The notes beneath the pieces were generated by a model, which worked only from the letters and a program-made list of their open reading frames with translations, had not been told where the DNA came from and searched no databases. 64,000 nucleotides of DNA from Pseudevernia furfuracea (lineage: Eukaryota > Ascomycota > Lecanoromycetes > Lecanorales > Parmeliaceae): positions 2,409,501 to 2,473,500 of the forward strand of contig JAIUPT010000038.1 in NCBI GenBank assembly GCA_022315425.1, in the 5' to 3' direction. A program made the position numbers and the translations under genes. This document shows, piece by piece, positions 43,461-54,260 of the stretch (position 1 is its first letter; every line of letters starts with the position of its first letter).

Positions 43461-44775
43461 GCGGTCTTTGCCGTCGCCCAGCTCGAGAATTCTCAATCCT
43501 CAGCGGCTCGAAGTAGAACTTTGCTGCAGTGGCAGCTCGAGCTACTTGCCAGACCTCGAGTTGCTGAGCCTTTTCGTAGTTGATATAAACGAGGCTTTTC
43601 TTCCTCTCTTGTCTTTTCTGTGTTGTGTTGGTATTAGTGGAGAAACCTGTGTTTGTTCGGCCTGAGCGCATGGTCGCGCTGGGGGTTGGTCTTTCAGAAT
43701 GATCCGGTGAATCTTGTCTATCATGGTCATAAGAGCGAATCAGATACAGCCTTGATGACCGACCGTCCGCTTCGCTTCTCATCGTAGTAACAAGTCTATT
43801 CAAACATTGGCTTTTCATTATGCGGTTCTTCAGATCATTGAACGGTTTGATATGAATTTCTTGCAGATGTTCGGACAACACAATACAATCCGACGTTGTA
43901 TATTCGCCCTTGACGCTTCTTCTCGCAAATTCATACGAGGTGACAACGTGCATGCACGGAAGCAACGGAAGGGATTCTTACGTAGTGCATAAGCCTCGGC
44001 CACATGAAAACGTGATCTTTCCAGTCTCACTAGGCCTCGACTGCTCATTGCGCCTCATGATAACGTCTTTGAATATCTTCTCCAATCTCGCAGTTTTGTA
44101 CTTTGGTCTATCGCCCAACCCAAATTGTAGCGTAGAAATTCTACGAGGCTTCCCAAACACTTCCTGTCCTAGCTTTTGGTATTCGTAAAGGCAGTCTGAA
44201 ACAGTCATTCGAAATCGCCCTAACATTATTGCAATGAGTCTGCGAAAAATGTTAGAAAAGCAAATAGTTGAGAAATAGAGAAAGCCTACGCTTCGGTACT
44301 TGAGTCGCAGATGTGATCGAAATAATGACAAGAAAGATATCTTCGAGTACGAGACAACTTACGTAGTTTCTCTTCTGCATCGTAGGCTTCCCGGATCCGA
44401 TCTTCCTCCTCTGCTGTCAGAGGAGCTTAAAAAACATTCTCAGGCCAAGACTGCGAGTGAAAACTGTGATAAGCTCCCTGCCTCTCCTCTTCGACGCCTA
44501 TATAATCGACTAGCGTTTACAGAGCTAAAAGGCTTCAATAGTCGCGAATGCCACCGCCATCTGTCGATCACAGCAGTCAGCTAAGACCTACTCATGAAAT
44601 GCAGGCTGAGCTACCTAGGCTAAGAAGGTTAAAAAGCATCCACTTCACATCGTCGGCATCGGCAGTGTTTTCACGTAAAGGGTGAGATCTGGTGGGGAGA
44701 GGCTCGATGCTTTCCACGGCAGAGTCTTGACTTTGCTTCTGAAATCTTCGAACCAGAGGATCGAAAGGATTGTTC
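43461..44775 (-). pseudogene. Patatin-like phospholipase relic
   Basis: Exon 1 (44775-44615) joins across a 54-nt intron (44561-44614) to give LLSLDGGGIRDY, the patatin oxyanion motif DGGGIRGY with a Gly-to-Asp change, followed at once by TGA and soon by TAA. Further on, SCHYFDHICDSSTEALIAIMLGR stands where the nucleophile elbow GTSTGG is expected, so GxSxG is lost (both Gly replaced). Then MTVSDCLYEYQKLGQEVFGK, SYDHDRQ and EVWQVARAATAAKFYFEPL follow family order. The catalytic DGG near the end is missing. Several changes are G-to-A or C-to-T, as RIP would give, but not all. Non-functional as a lipase. Confidence 0.75.
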
Positions 44776-47700
44776 ATTGTAGTATGAGGAACGAGAAAGT
44801 AAACTTTAAAAGCGGCCACTAAAGTTCAAGCGCGTAGCTTGGCTTTAAGTACCTTTACAACAGTATACTGCCGAGTAAGTGCAATTAGGTGTGCAATTGC
44901 CAAATTGACCCCCAAGATAAGAATAGGTATCAGTACACTCTCTTCCCACCAATAAGTGTTTCTATGGGCCTGCATCATGGGCAAGAAATTCATTGGCTTG
45001 AAGGATACCAGTCATCTCTCATCTTTTGAATCCTTGCGAGCCCCCTGAAACCGAGGGTTGCTCACTGACTATATGACTTTGTCGACTTGGATGTTGTTGG
45101 GAGGTGAAGCCTCGCTGATAAGACAAAACTGCGGTGACAACGAAATTTTCCAATAGGCCTATTGAGTGTCACACAATGATATAGTGGTACACGAGGTGGG
45201 CGTGTAGAAACGGCGACATAATACGCTGTGCTAGGTGGGGTAGGCCTGGCATTTGCTTGGCAAATTGGCCGAGTTGGCCTAAAGTTGATCATTTGATTGC
45301 AGGGGGTTCAAGCAAATCCGGGCTCAAATCTCTTGCGGTGTGATGTCTGTGCGCATGTATCGGGTCTATCAGCTAGTAAATGATTGGGTTTGAAGTTGAT
45401 CTGCAGGCGTCGAGGCTGGGATGTGATAATTCGATTGCACTCCAAACGATAGCCTGATTAGGCAAGAGATACACAGAGATATCTAGATCGCTATGTTTCC
45501 TTCGCATTCATTGGGGAATTCCTGTCAAAATCGGGCGTCATTCGATGACACGAAACGGAGCCGAAAACAGGGCGGCAACGTGGCACAAAATCATCAGGGT
45601 CGCCGCACATGGTGACATTGGCAGCCGCTCCACCACCCTGCAGGAGTAGAGCTGAAGTTCCTGATTTTTTTCATTGGGCAGGTTAACGACACTGCTCCCA
45701 CAACTTCGCCTTTGGTAAATGTTCAACTCTCCAGCCTGCCGCTCTCGTTTACCTTGAGGCTCTACCTCTATGTATAAAGACTAGCCAGTCCTCAAACTGT
45801 TTCTCCCCTGTGACTCTAACGTGTGACTCCGCCTTGGCGATGCCATCCCCCAAAGCTATCAAAACCATGCGCTGAGTCTTCGTTCCCTTCTGCATACCAA
45901 TAAGGGTCGCTTTATTTTTGCCGCTCAGACTGATAATTTGATTTCCAATTCAATTCTCTTACTGAATCGATCTCAGCAACGAGAATACCGACAAGACTGC
46001 AACTGTGTCCGAAGAACCTTTCAGGCACCAAATCCTCAGAGAACGTGGGCGTTCGAACAGCCCAGTGATAGTCTATGATTGTGACCAGAAGACCGTGCAA
46101 GTTCAGAGCAAGAAAAATGCTGATCAGTAGCTCCCTTCGACCGTTGAGTAGTTCGCAATTTGATACGATTTATTCCAGAGTCTGAGGATAACTACCAAAA
46201 AGTCAAACTTCCAGCAAGGAGAAAACAGGTCACACTTTTCGTCGACGAAGAAACAGAATCGAAGCTGACGATTCGAAGTACGGGGAGTGATGGTCAGAGT
46301 AACATTTTTTTTGCGCAACTGTATCTCGACCGTTTAGGCCCCTATGGTCAGATCTTCCGCTTCTTGAGCATGCTGTCAACACTGTACGTGAAGAACGCAG
46401 AACCAACAAGTGAGACATCGTCTCAGACTATCCGTGCACAAAATGTCAAAGATGTGGGATTCTGAGACAGAGAAGGGGGCTTCTTCATGGCCGTGCAGGC
46501 TGGCTGGCTCGTGACCTGCGACATTATATATATACATCTTGTAATGGATTGGGGGAAGTAACATTGAATACCAAGTCGCAATAACACGGGCTGTATTGTC
46601 TCATCAGTATAAGAAATTCATGGTAGTCACAATCGAAGGGGCTTGAAGATTCAGTGTTGACAATTGAAGGATTCGCATGCGAGTAGCGAAAGACGAGATT
46701 GTGAGAAAGATCCTTTGGTTCGAATCCTCGAGGCGGATAAAACATGGACACGCTAACTGCTTTGGCTTGAGCCGAGAGGTCCTGACGCTGACGCTGACTA
46801 CGACCCCAAGGTAATATAAGTTAGTCATATGACGCCTCTCTGCAGTGCCTGAGTGATCACGTCAACTTCAACGCGGAGATTCTGACATTCCTTCTGTCAG
46901 CTGCCTAGCTTCACCGGATCTCAAAAGCGTTAGGATGAACACGCGCCCAGTCCAATAAGTATCGCACAGCAGCCAACAAAACACTTCCAATCGTTTCCTT
47001 ATACATGATTGGTTAATGACATATTACCAGGCGCCAGCATTGAACATCACCTTTCAGAGCTGACTGAAGTCACAATAGGATTCCATCTGCTAACATTCGT
47101 TGCACTTCGCCTTTGTTTCAGGTTTAGACAGCCGAGTCTACACTTGACCTCATTTTCGTTCTTCATGCAATGCTCCAGTAGTTCAAAATGTCCTTCTCAA
47201 GGCCTAAAAACAAGCTGGTCCTCCACTTCGACCGGCCGTCTGAATGGTCCAAACAGCAAGTCTAATGAGCTAAGAGCCTACGACGAGAGAGACCAGTACG
47301 CTGATCATATAGAGTTGCCTAGCTCGTGAATCTTGCTAAGAATCTAAAGACAAAGGTAGCTTAACATCTGATTCTACATCTAGACCTAGGTAAGCTGCGT
47401 GATCAATAGAAAAGCTCAGTGCCGGACTGATAGTCCAAACTGTTCGTCTAACTATTTGAACGATCCCTGGTAGGGGTGCCAAATCATCAGACCGTTCAGT
47501 TTCATTGGTCGAACTGGACAGTCTGAACCGTTTGGACTATTGGGAGCATTGCCTTCATGGATGGCTAAAAGGGTTTGCACTCCATAAATTTATTCGAAGA
47601 CCAAGATTCCTTTTAGTGATCTCTTCAGGAACGACTATGATGTGTACCGTAAATCTCGTCTTAGGGTCGAGTTGCGGTCTTGTCTTCCTTGGTGTTCAGA

Positions 47701-48403
47701 ATGTACAACACGCAATTACTGTAGACTTGATCGATATTGGCTCCCCTGTGGTCCTACAGGATTGCGGATTGCAAATGATTCTTCGTCCCATCGATAAAGT
47801 CTGCCCTAGAGAATCATAAGTGCTAGCGAGATAGATAGCCTAAGACTACCGCAGCTTGACTAGATGTGAGGGTCATTGCAGCTAGACCTCAAGGGGTCTA
47901 AGGCTGTTGATTGGGAATATTTAATTCTAGAAATGCTGCACCATTCAGACCTGGTGTATGCCAGAAAGACTTCCTTGAAAGGCTTTGACATATGCTGGGG
48001 TTAATCAATTTAGTCATAAATCATCGCAGTCCATTCCATTGGCTAGCTAAACAACATCAATGCTGGCTCTGTTTTCCAAGTTCATACTTCCACTTGAGAT
48101 CTCCCGTTGCTCGTATTTCGAGCCAATACGGTAATGACAGTATCATTAGACTCCGATCCCTTAATAGGAGACATAATATTCAAAGCCTCAGTCAACTTCC
48201 CCAAGTCATCCAGCTTTAGAACAATGGTAGAACAATGAAAACCATACACTGCTTTTGTCTTCTTGACACGACTGACTCCACGAGATATCTCTAGTCACCA
48301 AACTACCGCGACCACCAGAATCGAGGCACTCCATACCCTTTCCAAGCATACTCTCAAGCCTTCTCATCAAAGACGCGATCGTTTTCGAGGTCCGATTTAC
48401 ACT
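44776..48403. other. Long gene-poor region
   Basis: 3.6 kb. Only short, unsupported frames. An inverted-repeat element is described at 47420-47545. The rest shows nothing I recognise. Confidence 0.4.
47420..47545. repeat. Imperfect inverted repeat, MITE-like
   Basis: ATAGTCCAAACTGTTC near 47432 is matched by inverted GAACCGTTTGGACTAT near 47526 (one mismatch). Further pairs such as CGAACTGGACAG lie between. It shares the ATAGTCC core with the element at 17929-18096. Confidence 0.55.
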
Positions 48404-50600
48404 CTAATTGATGTCTGAGTCGAAATCTGAGCCGATAAGCTCAGCGTTTGGATCAGTCGCAATGATAAAGCTGTGAAATCCAGGACAATTAACACTGAAC
48501 TCCCCGCCATTCACGATATAAAATTTCATCGCCTTGTTGTTTCTTTTGCTTTCTCTCCGTTCTTTCGCGTCAAGGCTGTCTGTCCAATATGGATGTCCTG
48601 TTAGGAGCCATAGTCTGACCGTTATGTTGAGACTAGCGTTCGGGTAGGCGTGAAAAAGGATGACGAGTCTACCACCGTTAAAGGCCTTGCTGAAGGTGGC
48701 GTCTGAGCGAAGTCTGAAGAGCTTTTCATGCCCTCCTTTGAAACCATATTTGAAACGGGTTGTCATGTTCTGTGATGCAACGATGGACGCGTAATATGAG
48801 TCCACGAAAACATCAGCTTCGAGTGGCTCGCCAATTCTGAAAACAACGTCGGCTCTTCTCCTTCTACCGCTTAGCTGAGGTAATTGGGACGGTAAATGAG
48901 CTTCGAAGGCCTTTGCTAGTATCAATTGAATGGATTCGTAGGAGATTTCGCTCCCGAGCGCCGCATGCGTCACTCTCAGTCCCAGAACATTCTTTGCGTT
49001 AAAATTGGCTCCCTTGTCAAGTAGTATACCTATCACTCGGTTGTTGGAGTTTTTAGAAAAGGCTGTCATGAGCGGAGTCTCTTCTTGGAAGCCCTTCGCA
49101 TCTACGTCCCAGCCTAGCTCCAAGAATTCTCGCATAACGCCAGTATGTCCATTAGCCGCTGCAATGTGGATTGCGTTATTGCCATCTTCAAGTTTTTTTT
49201 TTAAGAGCTTTATTGCGACGGAGCAATCGATGAATGACTAATTCTTGCCATACTCTGCCCGATTGCAACAGTGCTTCGGACTCACGCTCGTCTCTACTAG
49301 GCCCTCCAAGACAGCTGTCGAGCAACAATTGAGCAGTCTCTTCGCTTTCGATGACATTGATGTACCTTATCGTTCCTTGAAATAAAGATTCCCTGTCTTC
49401 GTCCGGGTCCGCTTCCCTCAAGAGCTCGCCGCTCCAAGTGATTAGCTCTGGAAGGAGTAAAGCTACCAATGCGGTATGCCTGTAGTTTACAGCCCAGCGG
49501 TAGAGGGCTGGTACCTTGGTCCGCTCGCCAAATAAAGTCAACATGGAATCATGCTCGGTGGACTCCTCACGCTTAATAATCGTCGGCTGCGAGGCTAAAG
49601 AGAGAGCAACGCCCGATGACGCTCTCTGTGTATCATTCTCCGAGGAGTTCCCGCTCGAAAAGGCTAATTGTCGTAGTCGTGCAATGGTGTCATGAAAGTC
49701 ATCTTTCACGGCAAAGATCATTGCGTAAGCTTTCAAGTCTTCCAAGTCTGCATTTTCAACATTTCGCTCAAACAAGTAGACGTTCGTCGCGCTAATCAAG
49801 ACCTCGAGAGTCTCCGCATCTATTCGCGATCAGATTCGATTTCTACTCCCTATCCTATATTCGCAGATCTTGACTCTCCAGCTCGCTCAATTCCGGAACG
49901 TCGGCTCCCAGGTTCGAGATCTTCGAATCTTCGTTCTTGAGCTCCTAGAATTGTGATGTAAGAAAGGCTACTACTGGAAAGGGCGTTGAAGGAATAGAGA
50001 GTACTTACTGTGGACAGCAGTCGTACTTCTGCTTGCGTACTTGCAGTGGGGAAGGGCACTTGCGGGTGACAAGCTATGATGTCTATCAATATCCAAGATG
50101 CTTTAATGAGATTAGTGTTAGCCGCCAGGGGGACAGCTTGTTTAGGTTTCGAGATCGTGAAAAGTTCCATTTGTGCCTTTTTGGTCAAAGGCATTAGCGT
50201 TTCCAATGCCGTGGGAGGCCTTCGGGACCCCTGCTTAGGCACGTACAAGAACAAGCCACCATCTACCCGATTCTATCCACTGGTTTACCCCTATGGTACT
50301 CCATGGCTGAGTCGTCTCTGCGTTCTTCATGAAGGCCGCGCTTAGTGTCTCTTTGAATATATCATCGTGCACCATAGAAACCGCCGGCGAGATGGCCGAG
50401 GCCATTTTCTCCGCTTGATGGTTGGAAATATAAGCTTTGATGGCTTCAAGATCCTTACTCAGCAATACATTTGACGATTCGATACGCTGCAAAGAAGAGC
50501 TACGGTATTGTCAGTTGCTTGAATTAAGGCTCGAAACCATGGTCTCGTACTTGCCAACGGACGTCAAGAGAAGGTTCATCATAGTGTTGTGATAGACCAG
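48404..50600 (-). CDS. Ankyrin-repeat protein, frame conflict near its middle
   Basis: Exons inferred: ~50600-50551, 50486-50289, 50230-50009, 49944-49875, 49819-49286, 49237-48404. The N-terminal region has a helical segment (SKDLEAIKAYISNHQAEKM) and a conserved-looking ASWILIDIIACHPQVPFP. A short coiled-coil-like piece follows (ELKNEDSKISNLGADVPEL). The last exon has ankyrin repeats (DGNNAIHIAAANGHTGVM, EETPLMTAFSKNSNNRV, LLDKGANFNAKN). All junctions agree except the last: the GTGAGT/TTAG intron (49238-49285) gives a frame that stops at a ten-A run (49193-49202), while the ankyrin frame needs a one-base shift. The 5' end is unresolved: no in-frame ATG is found before a dispersed repeat at 50658. 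Possibly a damaged gene; role unknown. Confidence 0.6.
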
Positions 50601-51691
50601 CTGATGTATAATCAGCATTTTATCAATACAACTGCGAACTGAAAATGGCAGACCATATTACTCGAACCAGTGAGACTTGGAGTTAGTAGGTCTCATGGAC
50701 GGCCACATCACGTCGTCACGTGCTCTCGCGGGTATCGCTCGACTCTACATGATATCATCGTCATGAAAAAATCTTTATAGCATAGTCATAAATAGACTAT
50801 CTTCTTCGTGTCTTATTTGTCTTTCTCTAAATTCGTTTCGATTTTAACAAGAGGTAAATAGTTCTTCTTTTTCTTTCGTTCGCCCAGTCGCTCTATATAC
50901 TTATATCTAGCTATATATTTCACTTCAGGTCTATACTACAAAAGCATAAGAGTTATTTAACGCTAAGGTGATAACGATACACCTCGTCGGGCCTCTATTA
51001 GCCCTGACGTTGGAAATACTCAATTATTCTACGAAAGTCTGTATAGCCTCGTGATTGCCAAATCGGTGGAATTGCATGGAGCATGAGAAGACTAACTTAT
51101 AGTATCCGCCTGAGATGGTAGCCTGAAAGAGCCTTGGTCTCTTCTTCCTCAACCCTCTTTACCGAACCCTCTTGTCTCGCACCGATCACAAGTGTGAACA
51201 AACGGCAAGATCGTCATCTCAAAGCTTACATGGCACATTCAACTGGTGAGCGATGTGTGTTCTGATTAAGTCCTTCAGCTACTCGCATGACGCTCCCTTT
51301 TTCCCCGCTTCCCGATTCTCAGATCCACACTTCGGTAAAAATCTGCCTTGTTGAGACGATCCCAGACTGATAGAGCTCAGCGAATATCATACCGCCTTGT
51401 CGAGAGTCTACGATATGACTAGGTTAACTGAGATTCCGAGTGGTTTCTACACTAGCAGAGGATAGCAGGAGCTTGTGCTATGAATAGAGAGCAACCTGGG
51501 AGAAATATGTTGCTGTGGACATATTTGAAATGAAGCAGAAAGAACAGAACCAGTGTTTTTGTGCCAATCTCTGACCAGCCATGCAAAGGTGGACGATTTT
51601 TCCTCGACATACCAGCAATTTAGTCTATAACATGCTAGTCTTCGGACCAGAAATCTCGGAGTACTAGAGACTATTCCACAGCCGTAATACC
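50601..51691. other. Intergenic, AT-rich, with repeat copy
   Basis: Copy 2 of the dispersed repeat (50658-50731) is followed by ~250 nt of AT-rich sequence. No gene recognised. Confidence 0.45.
50658..50731. repeat. Dispersed ~60-bp repeat, copy 2
   Basis: Longer version of 41131-41195. Read on the minus strand it has GGTTCGAGTAA, close to a pol III B box, and TGTGGCCGTCC, distantly A-box-like. Confidence 0.85.
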
Positions 51692-52324
51692 TTAATCTGA
51701 TGGCACATCCACCGCTCCCAGATTTAGGAGAGTACAGTTGTAGACAAACCAAGCGACCACATGCCCCACACGGGCTGCGCCCTCTTTCCCAAGCTTGAGC
51801 TCAGCCTCTTGCCAGCTATCCTTGTCCAATGGGCCTCTAGCACGGGCCAGCTTCAAAGCAAGTCTGTAGATAACCACGTCGGGGTCCGTGAGACCTTCAG
51901 GAGTAGTTCCTTTGATTGCGGACGATACTTGCTCCGGTGACAAACCCACCTTTACACCGATTCGTTCATGCGCATATCGGATGAAGGGGACGTCGAAGAT
52001 CGCCGTTACGGCCAGACAGGCAAGTTCACGGCTACGGGGTTCGATGCCTTTTTGTTGCAGGACGGCATCTGCTAGTGACAAGTATGAAGGGAAGATGTCG
52101 GGTGTATATCTGGCGTTAGATCCATTAGCTTGGTCTCCCAAATTTCACATGTAGAGAGAGTAATGTTGTAGCACATACGCGATGACAGCAAAAGGCCCGA
52201 TTGGCGCCCCTTTGTCGTCTTTCCATTTGAAGTTGATGTCTGACCCATAAAATTTCTTCATTTCATCGTCAAGTGCGCGGCCCAGTTCGTTCTCAAGTCC
52301 AAGAGGCGGGAATCGCTCCGACAT
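51692..52324 (-). CDS. Carboxymuconolactone decarboxylase-family protein
   Basis: Two exons, 52324-52179 and 52109-51692 (69-nt intron, GTATGT...GCTAATG...CGCCAG), 187 residues. The sequence follows the CMD/AhpD-like fold of fungal proteins: GRALDDEMKKFYG, GPFAVIAYTPDIFPSYLSLADAV across the splice site, SRELACLAVTAIFDVPFIRYAHERIG and SPEQVSSAIKG. The AhpD-type CxxC pair is absent, so thiol peroxidase activity is unlikely; lactone decarboxylation or another role is possible. The RELACLAVTA and His-containing HERIG segments fit the family core. An ATG eight codons upstream (52348) is in frame, but MSERFPPLG is the likelier start. Confidence 0.88.
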
Positions 52325-53289
52325 AATCGTGGCACGGTTACCTTCCAAGATTCTTAAGGTATCGCAGCAGGTAGTCGAAGCTAGAGAGTACCGTGGAACG
52401 TAAATCTAAATGCGATTAGTTCCTGGAATGCCAGAGAAATGATTTCTTGTCTACAGTATTCACAGATACTGAAATCGTATATTCTCGAGATTATAAAGAT
52501 GTCCATTTATCAGTATATATAAAAGAATAAGGTAGGGCTGAGCGAAAAAAACCTTAATTTGTATGTGTAGCCAATAATCAAATCGTCAGTCCTACGCTTT
52601 TTGGCTAGACTCGCTTTGTCCAGCCCGCTAGGCCTTCCGAGCACCCTCATCAAAAAATTTGGTGGTTTCTTTTGCAACATTCAACCACTCTATTCCCTCT
52701 GCATATGATTTTCTTATAAACTCTCAAATTGTAGAGCTGAATTTGCGCATTCTAAACGCTGTAAAAATTATCAAATTTGGTCTACTATTTGTTGATCAAA
52801 TTGACACTCGAATATATTGACATTCAAATGCGTTCGGGCCCGGAAGATATTTTCTTCCGGTCCTGTTTACCTGCAATTATTCTTCCACCACTCTATAAAT
52901 ATTCAATTGCTGAAAATATGAATACGTTCGCCATTAATAACCCTCCCACTCATGTTGCCCAGGAAGCTCAGGCATCTATATCCTTTTGCTGTCTTCTCAT
53001 CCTTTCACTGACGCGTTAGACGGGCCCCTGGGCGAATCTATCACCGCCGGCAATCGAGGGCAAAAGAACCAGCTATCACACCTCATAACAAGCGTGGAAA
53101 GACCTTTGAAAAGGCGTCGAACGGACTCGCAGTCCTCGAGTTCATCTATGCCCTCTTCCCAAGCCAGCATTTCAGCCTCAGACGCGTCCTCGCCGCCCCC
53201 TTCCCAAACCTCCAAAGACGCGTCACATTCTTTCTGCAGAGAATCAAGAAGTCAATGAAGAAGCACTTAATGCAGACCCTACAGAAGAA
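52325..53289. other. Intergenic leading into the Helitron remnant
   Basis: AT-rich first half without genes. A frame at 52986-53258 (KRRRTDSQSSSSSMPSSQAS) is a Ser-rich stretch that may belong to the Helitron 5' part. Confidence 0.4.
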
Positions 53290-54080
53290 TCGTTGGAAGA
53301 CATATCGAATGACTTCTTTGAAGATATAGAGCTTATATCGGATGACTTCTTTGAAGATATAGAGCTTTTAGACGATCTATCACCTTTCAGCCCTTACTTG
53401 GGTCCCTCGCAGCCTCCAACACGGCTTCGACGTTACATTGTACGATATCCTTACACAGAAGAACCGGGGGCGTCACTATTTGGGTTTCATGGATGTCATT
53501 TGCAACCGTTGCGGCGCCGCGTCCTTCAAGGATGAGACTGAGGGGTGGTGCTGTGACAAGGGAAACATCGAGGTCGCTGGGCCTGAAACAGTCATTGAGG
53601 AAGATCAGTCTGAGGAGGACGACCCGGTCTTTGAAACGCGTGTAAACGACCAGCGAACTCAGTGAACCAGGACGAGGATGCTATAAATAAGATCCTGCAC
53701 TCTTGAAACCAGGAACGATTACCCTCATCGACGACTGTAAGGAATTCCGCCGTCACAGCGTCCAATACAATAACGCCGCCTCCATGGCCTCACAGTAGGT
53801 CACTATAAACCATGCTGTTTGCACCATATACGTGGCAAAGTTTCAGGGAGCAATTATCACCCACATGCCCGCCCTGGCGCCGCCTGAGGGTGAAAAGTCG
53901 GCATTTGGTCAGGTCAATCCTTACAGCACGTCGGCTTATGTCTACACCTCGAGGTCTTCGCCCATGGCCAGCTATATGTGGCCCTCAGTCGAGTCATCAG
54001 CAAGGCCGGGCTGTTCATTGTGGCCCCAGGCGATCTATCAAGGAAGCAACCAAGTGCACCGGCGAGGTGTATAAGGAACA
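53290..54080 (+). mobile_element. Helitron remnant (Rep N-terminal and helicase C-terminal pieces)
   Basis: At 53438-53665 the frame NRGRHYLGFMDVICNRCGAASFKDETEGWCCDKGNIE style sequence (Cys pairs CNRCG and WCCDKG) matches the Helitron-like N-terminal zinc region, HxLGxMDVxCxxCGAxH. At ~53920-54080 VFAHGQLYVALSRVISKAG matches the last helicase motif of Pif1-like Helitron helicases (VFSHGQLYVALSRV). The middle (Rep catalytic core and most of the helicase) is missing and the frames do not join, so this is an internally deleted, dead copy. A 36-bp in-frame tandem duplication (DDFFEDIEL) sits at 53307-53369. Helitron ends could not be located. Confidence 0.75.
53307..53369 (+). repeat. Tandem duplication GACTTCTTTGAAGATATAGA
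   Basis: Two direct copies about 36 bp apart, 27 bp identical, encoding DDFFEDIEL twice. Confidence 0.85.
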
Positions 54081-54252
54081 AAGTGATTCGACAGGTTCTT
54101 CTTCCGGCAGCAACTGGGTAGCAGGTAGCAGTAGAAGAAGTCGAATGTCGCATAGTTGCAAATCAGAGTCCAGTTGGACTTAGGGTTAGGGCTTTCACTT
54201 GGTTTTGCAGCGGTAGACATAGTCAAATATTGCATAGTTGGCAAATAGTCGA

Positions 54253-54260
54253 ATGCCGCA
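54253..54260. repeat. hAT target-site duplication, left (ATGCCGCA)
   Basis: Identical to 56560-56567. Confidence 0.88.

Noticed and set aside
46160..46465. 101-codon plus-strand frame
   Set aside because: No recognisable motif and no supporting splice sites.
46700..46740. tRNA-like GGTTCGAATCC
   Set aside because: Flanking bases cannot form a T-stem, acceptor or anticodon arm.
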